A stretch of 7,787 bases of DNA from Oceanospirillaceae bacterium. Lineage in GTDB: Bacteria; Pseudomonadota; Gammaproteobacteria; Pseudomonadales; Balneatricaceae. The notes under the pieces were generated by a model. It had not been told where the DNA came from and made no database searches. It saw only the letters and a list, made by a program, of their open reading frames with translations. Made by a program: the position numbers and the translations under genes. The DNA is taken from positions 1 to 7,787 of the forward strand of contig DNNY01000122.1 of NCBI GenBank assembly GCA_003497765.1, in the 5' to 3' direction. How positions within the stretch are numbered: the stretch's first letter is position 1; each line of letters opens with the position of its first letter. Below are positions 1 to 6,731 of this stretch, in pieces.

Positions 1-360
1 TTCCAATGACAGCTGGCAATGGTCTAAGCGTTTAAAGCGCCAATCCGCAAATAAACCATACACAACCCTTGCAACCTGACGGATAATCGGCAAGGCAACA
101 AAGAACCCCAAAATACGCCAGCGTTTAAGTTGTTTCCAGATCAGGATAAACGCATCAACACCGACCTTAAGTTGGCCATCAGCATCTTTGGCATGCAGCC
201 TTCTTAGTCCTTCAGATAAGGCAACACCTTCAAGGGCAAGGTCAGCAGATGATTGGGTAATATCTTGCCAAATAAAAATGCCAGTAGGGGCAATATTGCG
301 GTAATGGTTAATTTCTCGTGAACACATACTACATTTGCCGTCATAGAACACAGTAATCAT
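1..360 (-). CDS. DCC-family (DUF393) thiol-disulfide oxidoreductase-like protein, 3' end cut by window edge
   Basis: The reading frame stays open for 120 codons from the ATG at 360 to the left edge, so the C-terminus lies outside the window. The protein starts MITVFYDGKCSMCSREI, the hallmark of the DCC family (DUF393): a YDGxCxxC motif with Cys10 and Cys13 as the presumed redox pair of a thioredoxin-like fold. A later stretch rich in aromatic and aliphatic residues (around residues 88-108, FFVALPIIRQVARVVYGLF) is typical of the family and may associate with the membrane. Family members are about 120-140 residues, so little is missing. The substrate is not known. The gene lies 154 bp downstream of the class I photolyase on the same strand. 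DCC genes are often seen near photolyases, but no overlap proves co-transcription here. Upstream of the start I see only a weak GGA ribosome-binding element. Confidence 0.85.
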   Translation of the reverse strand, partial: MITVFYDGKCSMCSREINHYRNIAPTGIFIWQDITQSSADLALEGVALSEGLRRLHAKDADGQLKVGVDAFILIWKQLKRWRILGFFVALPIIRQVARVVYGLFADWRFKRLDHCQLSLE

Positions 361-514
361 ATGCAATCCAATTAATTTAGTTGAGGCACATAGTACCCTA
401 ATACTTTTGGGTGAGCATTTATTGCCAGCTGACTTTAGCTAACTTTACAAAACTTGGGAGACTTTTATAAAGTGATGATATTTTGCAAAACAGTTCCACC
501 TCACAATAAGGAAA
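361..514. other. Intergenic gap between photolyase and DCC gene
   Basis: This 154-bp AT-rich gap separates the photolyase stop from the DCC-gene start, both on the minus strand. It contains a short perfect palindrome, TTTTGCAAAA, at 481-490. I see no convincing GC-rich terminator and no promoter with good -35 and -10 boxes. The DCC gene may be read through from the photolyase or have its own weak promoter. Confidence 0.4.
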
Positions 515-1936
515 TTATTGCGCTTGTGGCTTTAAGGATTTGAAGGCCTCAAGAGCAGCCTCCCGTGACTGCTTCAGATTGACAATAGGGCTTGGGTAAG
601 TGCTGTCTAATTTGACACCAGCAGCTTGTAACACCTCGACGGGTGCTTCCCATGGGCTAAACAAATATTTATTTGGTAAGCCTGCAATTTCAGGAATATA
701 TTGGCGAATATAGTGACCCTGGGGATCAAATTTCTGCCCTTGGGTAACTGGATTAAAGATGCGGAAATAAGGCGCTGCATCAGCCCCACATCCCGCTATC
801 CATTGCCAGCTGGCACTGTTATTAGCTAAATCTGCATCGACTAGGGTATCCCAAAACCAACGTTCGCCATGGTGCCAGTGAAGACGCAGGTTTTTTACCA
901 AATAGGAACCCACAATCATCCTTACTCGGTTGTGCATATAGCCTGTCTGCCAAAGCTCACGCATACCAGCGTCCACCATAGGCACACCGGTTTGTCCTGT
1001 TTGCCAAGCGCGAAGATAATCATGATTTTGCACCCATGGAAACCCATCAAACTTGGCTTGTAAGTTTTTACGTGGCAGGTCTGGATTATGAAATAGCTGA
1101 CTATAAGAGAACTCACGCCAACCTAATTCACTACAAAAGTGATCTATATTGCTATCATCACCTATATTTCTGACCACATACCAGAGCTGATTGGGTGAGA
1201 TTTCGCCCCAGCGCAGATGGGGTGATAAACGTGATACAAAAGGCTCAGATGGGATATTGCGCCCTTCCTTATAAGATGACAAACCTTCTTTAATAAAAGT
1301 CTGAAAACGCGCATAAGCACCCTCTTCGCCAATCTGCCAGTGTTCCACAAATGACGCGTCCCAAGGTATTTTAGGTAACAAGTTTAAGTGCTCGATGCCT
1401 TGCTGATCAGCATCAACAACATAATGAACGTTTTCTGGTTTAGCTAGTGGCTCACGAGGTGGTTCAGCTTGTAAGCACCCCTTACGATAAAACGGCGTAA
1501 AGACTTTATAGTATGTACCATCTTGCTTGTTTACCTGCCAAGGTTCCCATAACAATGAGCCATTAAACGTATCCACTTTTAGGCCCTGAGCTTTAAGCTG
1601 TCCTTTGATGTGGGTATCACGGTCAATTTGCCATGGTTCATAACAACGATTCCAGTACACAGCCTCCACATCAAAACGCGAAATTAGCTCTTGTAAAATG
1701 GCCTGAGGATTACCCTGATAGACAGATAGTTGACCACCTAGAGATTGCTGCAGAGCCGCTAAAGAATGATGCAACCACCATTGGCTAGCACCACCGTAGG
1801 CGTAATCGCCTGGATTTTCATTATCTAAAATATAGATAGGCAAAACGTTGTTGTGTTTTGCCGCCGCCACTAAGGCTGGATTATCAGAGACACGCAGGTC
1901 CTGACGAAACCAACATATAGCTACCTTATCTGTCAT
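515..1936 (-). CDS. phrB: Deoxyribodipyrimidine photolyase, class I type (cryptochrome/photolyase family)
   Basis: Blue-light-driven flavoenzyme predicted to split cyclobutane pyrimidine dimers in DNA. The protein is 473 residues, a normal class I length. The N-terminal antenna Rossmann domain opens with ICWFRQDLRVSDNPAL. The FAD-binding helical domain follows, with RLSPHLRWGEIS, GWREFSYSQL, TGVPMVDAGMREL, GYMHNRVRM, DLANNSASWQW and PYFRIFNP. Aligned by eye to E. coli PhrB, the electron-transfer tryptophans W306, W359 and W382 correspond to W301, W354 and W377, and the Asn facing FAD N5 (E. coli N378) is N373, so the active-site signature is complete. The signature resembles alphaproteobacterial-type class I enzymes as much as the enteric one. 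An upstream in-frame GTG at 1963 exists, but the ATG at 1936 has an AAGAGG Shine-Dalgarno at good spacing and is preferred. Lesion specificity is inferred from family. The antenna cofactor cannot be told. Confidence 0.93.
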   Translation of the reverse strand: MTDKVAICWFRQDLRVSDNPALVAAAKHNNVLPIYILDNENPGDYAYGGASQWWLHHSLAALQQSLGGQLSVYQGNPQAILQELISRFDVEAVYWNRCYEPWQIDRDTHIKGQLKAQGLKVDTFNGSLLWEPWQVNKQDGTYYKVFTPFYRKGCLQAEPPREPLAKPENVHYVVDADQQGIEHLNLLPKIPWDASFVEHWQIGEEGAYARFQTFIKEGLSSYKEGRNIPSEPFVSRLSPHLRWGEISPNQLWYVVRNIGDDSNIDHFCSELGWREFSYSQLFHNPDLPRKNLQAKFDGFPWVQNHDYLRAWQTGQTGVPMVDAGMRELWQTGYMHNRVRMIVGSYLVKNLRLHWHHGERWFWDTLVDADLANNSASWQWIAGCGADAAPYFRIFNPVTQGQKFDPQGHYIRQYIPEIAGLPNKYLFSPWEAPVEVLQAAGVKLDSTYPSPIVNLKQSREAALEAFKSLKPQAQ

Positions 1937-1988
1937 GGTGGCAATACCTCTTGCATATTTCACTGCTAGGAAAATAGTTTGCTTAACT

Positions 1989-2012
1989 CTACATCTACAT
2001 CTACACCTACAG
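1989..2012. repeat. Tandem hexanucleotide repeat (CTACAT-type, four copies)
   Basis: Four head-to-tail hexamers on the plus strand: CTACAT, CTACAT, CTACAC, CTACAG. The first two are identical; the third and fourth each differ at the last base. The array lies 53 bp upstream of the preferred photolyase start, in its promoter or leader region. On the minus strand it reads TGTAGG-TGTAGA-TGTAGA-type units. Confidence 0.75.
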
Positions 2013-2092
2013 CCAATTCCATATTAGCAAACCAAGATGGTCATATAGAGTAAGTTGCCTAAATAGATATATGGGGGAGGATTCTGGAACTA

Positions 2093-2130
2093 AAACGGGC
2101 AAGGAACATTTAATTGCTCATTGCCCGTTT
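2093..2130 (-). terminator. Probable rho-independent terminator of hchA
   Basis: A perfect 10-bp inverted repeat: AAACGGGCAA at 2093-2102 and TTGCCCGTTT at 2121-2130, with an 18-nt loop. It begins 24 bp after the hchA stop. In the direction of hchA transcription the stem has a GGGC core and runs into TTTTAG, a short U-tract. The loop is long and the tail weak, so termination may be partial and some transcripts could continue into the photolyase gene. Confidence 0.6.
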
Positions 2131-2154
2131 ATTTCTTTAAAAAAGGAGAAATAC

Positions 2155-3012
2155 TTAGCTATTCAACTTGGCTAAAAGTGTATTAGCTACTTGCATACCA
2201 AGATTATTAGAAGCCAAAGGACTAGCACCGGTGATGAGGTTTCTATCAGTGCATACAGTATCGTCTGGCTTACTATTGGCTAAAGTAACACCTAATCCCT
2301 CCAGCTTTTTACTTAGGCCCCAAGGCATTTTGCCTGGCAAATAACCAATCATAGGCGTCATATTGTCTACCGAATCAGGAAAAACAGCCATCTTATAACC
2401 AGCATATAAAAAGTCTGAATCATCTAAAGATGTCGTCAGCAATGAGCCTGGACCATGGCATAGAGTAAAGGTAACAAGGTCACTGTTATGGGCCCAACGT
2501 AACAAAGTACCGACGTTTTGGTCCTCAGGGATACCCAACATGGCACCATGTCCACCTGGGACAAATACCGCAGCATGGATATCATTATCAGAGGCTAAAT
2601 TAGGTGCCAAATCAGCTAAGGACTGGGGCTGTTCAAATTGACTTTTGTAGTCGTCATAAATCCCTTGCACCGCCTTATCTTGTTTGGGGAAAGCCCACAT
2701 TTCAAATACTACAGGCTTGCCTGTTGGGGTCAAAATATCAAATTCAAACCCAGCATTTTTAAGATGCAACATAGGCAATAGGGCTTCTATTGGATGGTTA
2801 CCCGTAGAGAACAGTTTGCCGTTTTGCATTTGCATATTTTTTTGTTCAGTAAAAAGTACATAGATCCGCGACTGTTTACCTTGATATTTTTCATAGGCAA
2901 TTTCTGCAAAATCTGATTTTTCTACTGTTGCCAATTTTAGCGCCAGTTTAGATGGTGAGTAGGAGCCATCTGACTCTTGTTTAGGGGCAATACCCAAGAT
3001 ACTTTTTAACAT
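2155..3012 (-). CDS. hchA: Hsp31/HchA-type glyoxalase III and protein/nucleotide deglycase (DJ-1/PfpI superfamily)
   Basis: Cytoplasmic enzyme that, by family, converts methylglyoxal to lactate without glutathione; deglycase and holdase-chaperone activities are also reported for the family. The 285 residues match E. coli HchA (283) along most of their length. Recognisable blocks are GKLFSTGNHPIEALLP (59-80 region), FVPGGHGAM (150-158) and TLCHGPGSLL (183-192, the nucleophile elbow). The predicted catalytic set is Cys185 with His186, Glu76 and Asp213, corresponding to E. coli C185, H186, E77 and D214. Two of the three ligands of the E. coli zinc site are changed: H86 aligns with Lys85 and H123 with Tyr122, while the Glu remains (Glu90). 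The ATG has an AAGAGA ribosome-binding site about 8 nt upstream. The gene is divergent from the LysR regulator, the usual arrangement for a regulator and its target. A terminator-like hairpin follows it. Confidence 0.93.
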   Translation of the reverse strand: MLKSILGIAPKQESDGSYSPSKLALKLATVEKSDFAEIAYEKYQGKQSRIYVLFTEQKNMQMQNGKLFSTGNHPIEALLPMLHLKNAGFEFDILTPTGKPVVFEMWAFPKQDKAVQGIYDDYKSQFEQPQSLADLAPNLASDNDIHAAVFVPGGHGAMLGIPEDQNVGTLLRWAHNSDLVTFTLCHGPGSLLTTSLDDSDFLYAGYKMAVFPDSVDNMTPMIGYLPGKMPWGLSKKLEGLGVTLANSKPDDTVCTDRNLITGASPLASNNLGMQVANTLLAKLNS

Positions 3013-3209
3013 ATATAAATCTCTTGCTGATTAAATACTAATAAATAAAGTGGCTGTTTGTGATCTAAATGGCGCACTTTCGAGTCCTTTTTCAGATCGA
3101 TTTCTTGCCTTTTTCATACATTCCTAAGCCACAATAGCCACAATTAAATCCATACAGGCTCTTGGGACTTATGGCAATCTGGGAGTAATAATAACGCGTT
3201 TCTTTGCCC
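3013..3209. promoter_or_regulatory. Divergent hchA/lysR control region, hchA side
   Basis: This gap must hold the hchA promoter (minus strand), but no pair of -35 and -10 boxes stands out. It carries a tandem 9-bp direct repeat, AGCCACAAT twice, at 3127-3135 and 3136-3144. On the hchA strand this reads ATTGTGGCT twice, nearly one helical turn apart, about 120 bp upstream of the start. That is a plausible binding site, but its regulator is unknown. Confidence 0.4.
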
Positions 3210-3238
3210 TTGATTAGATAGCAAAGTATCACTATATT
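3210..3238 (+). promoter_or_regulatory. Predicted sigma70 promoter of the lysR-type gene
   Basis: A -35 box TTGATT at 3210-3215 and a -10 box TATATT at 3233-3238 are separated by exactly 17 bp. Transcription would start near 3245, leaving a leader of only about 24 nt before the ATG at 3269. This is the best promoter match I found in the window. Confidence 0.6.
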
Positions 3239-3258
3239 ATTTCCATATTAGAAATAAT
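3236..3258. promoter_or_regulatory. Candidate LysR-type operator (autoregulatory inverted repeat)
   Basis: A perfect 8-bp inverted repeat: ATTATTTC (3236-3243) and GAAATAAT (3251-3258), with a 7-bp spacer. It contains the T-N11-A pattern typical of LysR-family boxes and covers the -10 box edge, the predicted start of transcription and the region just before the GGAG ribosome-binding site. A protein bound here would block its own gene, which fits the autorepression common in this family. Confidence 0.5.
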
Positions 3259-3268
3259 GGAGACAAAA

Positions 3269-4165
3269 ATGCCGTCAAAAAAAGAAAAAGTGCATGAATT
3301 AGTGCTTTTTGCGCAAATAAATCGACAGCAAAGCCTATCTGCAGCGGCACAAAAATTAGGTATAAGCCCTTCGTCAGCTAGTAAACAATTAACTGCTTTA
3401 GAGAAAAAAATTGGTTCTCGATTGTTTAATCGTACCACCCGCAAAATAGTGCTTACAGAAGTCGGACAAAAGGTCCTGCAAGAGGCTCATGCAGTGGAGC
3501 AAGCAATACAGAGAATTGAGCATATAAGTGAAGATTCTCGATCGGTGGTTTCAGGTGAACTCACTATTTCCTGCCCTAATGCCCAAGGCCGAATATTTAT
3601 TGCCCCATTAATAGCCGAGTTTTTGCAGCGTTATCCCATGGTCACGGTAAACTTACAATTAGAAGACCGGTTTGTGGATATGATTGCGGAAAATGTAGAT
3701 CTATCCATTCGTGTAGGCTATCTCCCCGATTCGTCATTAATTGCTCGTAAATTAGGCGATGCCTCGTGGGTGTTATGTGCCAGTCCAGACTATCTAGAAA
3801 ACGCAACACCTCTAAATAACCCCGCCGATTTACTTAACCATCGATGTTTAATTTATCGCAATAGTAAAACCACCATGGATACGTGGACTTTTCAGGGTGA
3901 TCAGGGAGAAGAATCTGTTACTGTCTCGGGTCCCTTTACCATTAATGACCCCAGCCTATTGATTACGGCAGCCATCGAAGGTGCGGGCGTATTGTTGATC
4001 GACAAAAACTTACTAGGAGAAACCATTAACCAAGGTAGGCTAGTACCTCTACTAGAAAACTACCAAGCTGTTGGTGGCTTACCAACCTATGTGGTATACC
4101 CTGAGAAAGAGTTTATACCTGCCAAAACCAAAGCCATGGTCAACTTTTTACTCGAGAAAATATAG
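3269..4165 (+). CDS. LysR-family transcriptional regulator
   Basis: A 298-residue DNA-binding regulator of standard LTTR length. The N-terminal winged helix-turn-helix spans about residues 8-66 (SLSAAAQKLGISPSSASKQL, then LEKKIGSRLFNRTTRKIVLTEVG). A linker helix follows, then the effector-binding domain from about residue 90 to the end, starting GELTISCPNAQGR and including DLSIRVGYLPDSSLIARKL and the C-terminal GAGVLLIDKNLL. The pattern resembles the CrgA/PecT-like LTTR group. The effector cannot be inferred. An in-frame ATG at 3257 overlaps the candidate operator; the ATG at 3269 has GGAGA at ideal spacing and is preferred. The gene is divergent from hchA, its likeliest target besides itself. 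The class I photolyase is a further candidate, because part of the operator recurs upstream of it. Confidence 0.9.
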   Translation: MPSKKEKVHELVLFAQINRQQSLSAAAQKLGISPSSASKQLTALEKKIGSRLFNRTTRKIVLTEVGQKVLQEAHAVEQAIQRIEHISEDSRSVVSGELTISCPNAQGRIFIAPLIAEFLQRYPMVTVNLQLEDRFVDMIAENVDLSIRVGYLPDSSLIARKLGDASWVLCASPDYLENATPLNNPADLLNHRCLIYRNSKTTMDTWTFQGDQGEESVTVSGPFTINDPSLLITAAIEGAGVLLIDKNLLGETINQGRLVPLLENYQAVGGLPTYVVYPEKEFIPAKTKAMVNFLLEKI

Positions 4166-4236
4166 TTAGATATTGGTAATTCACAAACTCAAGCAAAACT
4201 TCCTCAGATTCTAATTTAAGCCATTCAGCTTGCATA

Positions 4237-4279
4237 AGTTTGCAAAGACATAGATATAAATCTTAGTCTTTGCCAAACT
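4237..4279. repeat. Inverted repeat between lysR and the DUF1826 gene
   Basis: The arms AGTTTGCAAAGAC (4237-4249) and GTCTTTGCCAAACT (4266-4279) are complementary apart from one extra C in the right arm, with a 16-nt AT-rich loop. The right arm overlaps the predicted -35 box of the DUF1826 promoter. It lacks a GC-rich core and a following T-tract, so it is a poor intrinsic terminator for lysR. A protein-binding site is at least as likely. Confidence 0.5.
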
Positions 4280-4299
4280 AGTTTAAAATGTTATATTAT
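4270..4299 (+). promoter_or_regulatory. Predicted promoter of the DUF1826 gene
   Basis: The -35 candidate is TTGCCA at 4270-4275. The -10 candidate is TATATT at 4292-4297 (16-bp spacer) or TATTAT at 4294-4299 (18-bp spacer). Either -10 lies inside the Zur-like palindrome, so a bound repressor would exclude RNA polymerase. Confidence 0.45.
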
Positions 4300-4304
4300 A
4301 ACAT
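4288..4304. promoter_or_regulatory. Zur box (zinc uptake regulator operator)
   Basis: ATGTTATATTATAACAT is a perfect 17-bp palindrome around a single central base. It matches the core of the gammaproteobacterial Zur consensus as I remember it (GAAATGTTATANTATAACATTTC): the left flank AA also agrees, while the right flank (AAC) does not. It sits on the -10 region and 38 bp before the DUF1826 start, the right place for zinc-dependent repression. Zur itself is not encoded in this window. Confidence 0.8.
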
Positions 4305-4341
4305 AACATATATTGGGATAACCAAATTCAGGCGGTGCAAG

Positions 4342-5025
4342 ATGAAAGCAGCAGAGGGATTCACATACAATCAGAGTGATCATAACCACTACACTCTAGC
4401 AACCAACCATGTTAATGGTATCTCGCCGCAAATACTTACCGAGATTTATCGGGAAGATATTATGCTTGCCGTATTTGAACGCACATTAGCTCCTGAAATT
4501 TCCCACTACTGCGAACAATTAACCCAAGAAAAACCTAATTTAAATCTTCGCTCTGCCATTAAAGTCGCCTATGCAAAACAGGCTCTCCAATCTACTTTAC
4601 CCAATTTAGCGGGTCAGCCTGAATTTATTGAAGATCTCAGCACACTTATAGAAATGTATGCATGTTTATTCGATCTAACTGAAGTAGGACTGCGCATGCA
4701 AATATTAGATCGTGCTATGTGTCCGCGTTTCCATATGGATAATATTGGTTGTCGCTTAATTACCACATATCAGGGTGGTGGTACCGAGTGGCTTAACAAT
4801 GTCGATATTGACCGCAGTAAATTAGGCGCTGGCAATATGGGGCTGCCGGATACAGAATCTGGCCTATTCCCTAATACAGATTGTATTCAACAGGTTAATG
4901 TCGGTGATGTGGTGTTACTGAAAGGTGATGGCTGGATTGGCAATGAAGGTTTAGGTGCTGTGCACCGATCACCAGCGGTGCCTGCCGGTGAACTACGTGT
5001 TGTCGTGACGATGGATTTCGCTTAA
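4342..5025 (+). CDS. DUF1826 family protein, predicted zinc-starvation (Zur) regulated
   Basis: A 227-residue soluble protein with no signal peptide or membrane segment. I recognise the DUF1826 family from its central block CPRFHMDNIGCRLITTYQGGGTEWL (residues 127-151) and the C-terminal VHRSPAVPAGELRVVVTMDF (207-226). The biochemical function is unestablished. The conserved His131-x-Asp133, His208 and Arg219 are ordered like the metal and 2-oxoglutarate ligands of Fe(II)-dependent oxygenases, and the C-terminal half is beta-rich; this is inference. I recall DUF1826 genes beside COG0523/CobW zinc-handling genes in pseudomonads, in line with the Zur box here, though no CobW gene is present in the window. 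An in-frame ATG at 4288 lies inside the Zur box and would add 18 unlikely residues; the ATG at 4342 is preceded by AGGCGG and is chosen. It converges on the photolyase operon with a 30-bp gap. Confidence 0.85.
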   Translation: MKAAEGFTYNQSDHNHYTLATNHVNGISPQILTEIYREDIMLAVFERTLAPEISHYCEQLTQEKPNLNLRSAIKVAYAKQALQSTLPNLAGQPEFIEDLSTLIEMYACLFDLTEVGLRMQILDRAMCPRFHMDNIGCRLITTYQGGGTEWLNNVDIDRSKLGAGNMGLPDTESGLFPNTDCIQQVNVGDVVLLKGDGWIGNEGLGAVHRSPAVPAGELRVVVTMDFA

Positions 5026-5055
5026 CAAGCTCTTTGATTGCTGTTTTATAACCAA

Positions 5056-5211
5056 CTAAGTTTGCTTTAAGACACGCTTATTTCTATTACCTGAACAAGC
5101 CTTGGAACAGTATTTTACTGAGTCCCAAACTTTTTCCCATTTTTTACGCCAAGTAAATGGCCGATTACAAACTGGGCACATTTTAGTAGGTAAATCTGAC
5201 TTTTTTCTCAT
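5056..5211 (-). CDS. DUF2256 small zinc-finger-like protein
   Basis: A 51-residue basic protein starting [19 protein letters not shown] and continuing with [20 protein letters not shown]. It matches the DUF2256 family, with four cysteines (Cys12, Cys15, Cys35, Cys39) as CxxC and CxxxC pairs that probably bind one zinc. Nine of the last 20 residues or so before the stop are Lys, Arg, Asn or Gln, so the tail is polar and basic and could touch nucleic acid. Its ATG overlaps the stop of the FeS photolyase by 4 nt (ATGA at 5211-5208), so translation is very likely coupled; I see no strong ribosome-binding site of its own. DUF2256 genes are commonly adjacent or fused to this photolyase type, which suggests an accessory role, but no function is established. 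It is easy to miss because it is so short. Confidence 0.9.
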   Translation of the reverse strand: MRKKSDLPTKMCPVCNRPFTWRKKWEKVWDSVKYCSKACSGNRNKRVLKQT

Positions 5212-6731
5212 TCCAGATTACTCAAAAAGATCCTACTATCGTCACGTATCGCTTGTTGTTTCTCTTCCGTCATACGGCCAAAAGTTTTATACATCATGCC
5301 AATACGATGATTACTGGCTAGTCGATCACGATTGCGATCTAGGAAATCCCAATATAAATAATTAAATGGACACGCATCAGGACCATTTTTCTGGGTGACT
5401 TTATAGCTACAGCTCTTGCAGTAGTTGGACATCTTATTGATATAACTACCACCGGCGGCATAAGGTTTACTTGCTAAATAACCCCCATCAGCAAATAAGA
5501 TCATGCCCGTAACATTAGGTAGCTCCACCCACTCATAGGCATCGGCATAAACCACCAAAAACCACTCATTGACTTGTTTTGGCTCAATACCTGCCAGCAA
5601 AGCAAAGTTTCCCAATACCATTAGCCGTTGAATATGGTGAGCATAGGCATTTTCCTTGGTCTCCAACACACACTGACGCAGACAATTCATTTTGGTTTTG
5701 CCAGTCCAATATAGACTAGGTAGAGCACGCTCAGCGGCAAAGAAATTCTTTTCTTTATAACTTGGCATATGTAACCAATAGATACCACGCACATATTCAC
5801 GCCAACCTATTATTTGACGAATAAAGCCTTCTACGGCATTTAAAGGCGCTTTACCCGCATAATAGGCATTTTCTGCAGCTTGCACACACTCTAGCGGCAG
5901 CAGCAAACCGCAATTAAGGTAAAAGCTAATATGGGAATGATACATCCATGGCTCACCTTCAATCATGGCGTCTTGATAATCACCAAAGTGATTAAACCGT
6001 TGATCAATAAATTGCTCTAGAACCTGCAAGGCATCAGCACGGGTAACAGCAAAGTAAAATGGCGCCAAATCACCAAAATGGTGGTCAAAACGCTCTGCAA
6101 CTAGGTCCATAACTTCCTGGGTTATAGCATCTATTGTACCGATATAAGGTTTGGGAACAGTTAGCCCTTGCTTGGGCGGCTTTCTATTTTCAGCATCAAA
6201 GTTCCATTTACCCCCTAAAGGCTGATCATCTTCCATTAGAATTTGGTATTGCTTACGCATATCCCGGTAGAAATATTCCATGCGCAGTTGTTTGCGCCCA
6301 TCGGCCCATGCAGCAAAGGTCTCTGGTGAGCATAAAAAACGATCGTCTGCTCTTATTTCAACAGGTATGCCTAAGGTTTTTTCCCAAGTGCGCATATCTG
6401 CCAGCACTCGATACTCCCCGGGGTAAGTGACGACAATACGGTCAAAATGATGCTCTTGGCAAAGACGTTCTACTTCACCCATAAAGGAACCTGTATTGTC
6501 TGGATTATCCAACTTGGTATAGGCAACCTTATAACCTTGGTTGGTCAGTTGTTCAGCAAAATGCCTCATCGCTGAAAACAAAAAGGCTATTTTCTTTTTG
6601 TGATGCTTAACATAAGTTGCCTCATCCCAAACCTCACATAAGAAAATAATATCTGTGGCCAATTCACAGCCATGGAGGCTAGAAATAGACTCTGAAAGCT
6701 GATCACCCAAAATTAAGCGTAATGTTTTCAT
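5208..6731 (-). CDS. Iron-sulfur bacterial cryptochrome/(6-4) photolyase (DPRP family, PhrB/CryB type)
   Basis: Light-dependent flavoprotein of the FeS-BCP group, predicted to repair (6-4) pyrimidine photoproducts, or to act as a CryB-like photoreceptor. It has 507 residues, the length I recall for Agrobacterium PhrB. The N-terminal antenna domain starts [13 protein letters not shown]. The C-terminal FAD domain holds four cysteines for a [4Fe-4S] cluster at Cys350, Cys438, Cys441 and Cys454, the same numbers as in Agrobacterium PhrB. The catalytic His365-His366 pair lies in [12 protein letters not shown]. Trp342, Trp390 and Tyr399, which I recall as electron-transfer residues in PhrB, are also present. 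In this family the antenna is usually a ribolumazine; that is not visible here. The gene is the middle of a three-gene operon: its ATG overlaps the stop of the upstream photolyase-like gene by ATGA (6731-6728), and its stop overlaps the DUF2256 start in the same way. Nothing appears truncated. Confidence 0.94.
   Translation of the reverse strand: MKTLRLILGDQLSESISSLHGCELATDIIFLCEVWDEATYVKHHKKKIAFLFSAMRHFAEQLTNQGYKVAYTKLDNPDNTGSFMGEVERLCQEHHFDRIVVTYPGEYRVLADMRTWEKTLGIPVEIRADDRFLCSPETFAAWADGRKQLRMEYFYRDMRKQYQILMEDDQPLGGKWNFDAENRKPPKQGLTVPKPYIGTIDAITQEVMDLVAERFDHHFGDLAPFYFAVTRADALQVLEQFIDQRFNHFGDYQDAMIEGEPWMYHSHISFYLNCGLLLPLECVQAAENAYYAGKAPLNAVEGFIRQIIGWREYVRGIYWLHMPSYKEKNFFAAERALPSLYWTGKTKMNCLRQCVLETKENAYAHHIQRLMVLGNFALLAGIEPKQVNEWFLVVYADAYEWVELPNVTGMILFADGGYLASKPYAAGGSYINKMSNYCKSCSYKVTQKNGPDACPFNYLYWDFLDRNRDRLASNHRIGMMYKTFGRMTEEKQQAIRDDSRIFLSNLE

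Noticed and set aside
481..490. TTTTGCAAAA palindrome as a terminator or operator
   Set aside because: Ten AT-rich bases without a loop or T-tract; easily expected by chance in this composition.
1937..1963. Upstream GTG start for the class I photolyase
   Set aside because: It adds nine residues without family similarity and its own ribosome-binding site is poor, and the AAGAGG signal for the ATG at 1936 lies within this stretch.
4288..4341. Upstream ATG start for the DUF1826 protein
   Set aside because: This ATG is the first three bases of the Zur palindrome and overlaps the -10, so it would not be in the transcript.
5102..5365. 87-codon plus-strand open frame
   Set aside because: It lies antisense to the DUF2256 gene and the 3' end of the FeS photolyase, both of which match known families; its own translation matches nothing I recognise.
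6134..6430. 98-codon plus-strand frame inside the FeS photolyase
   Set aside because: Antisense to a strongly conserved gene, with no ribosome-binding site or recognisable domain.
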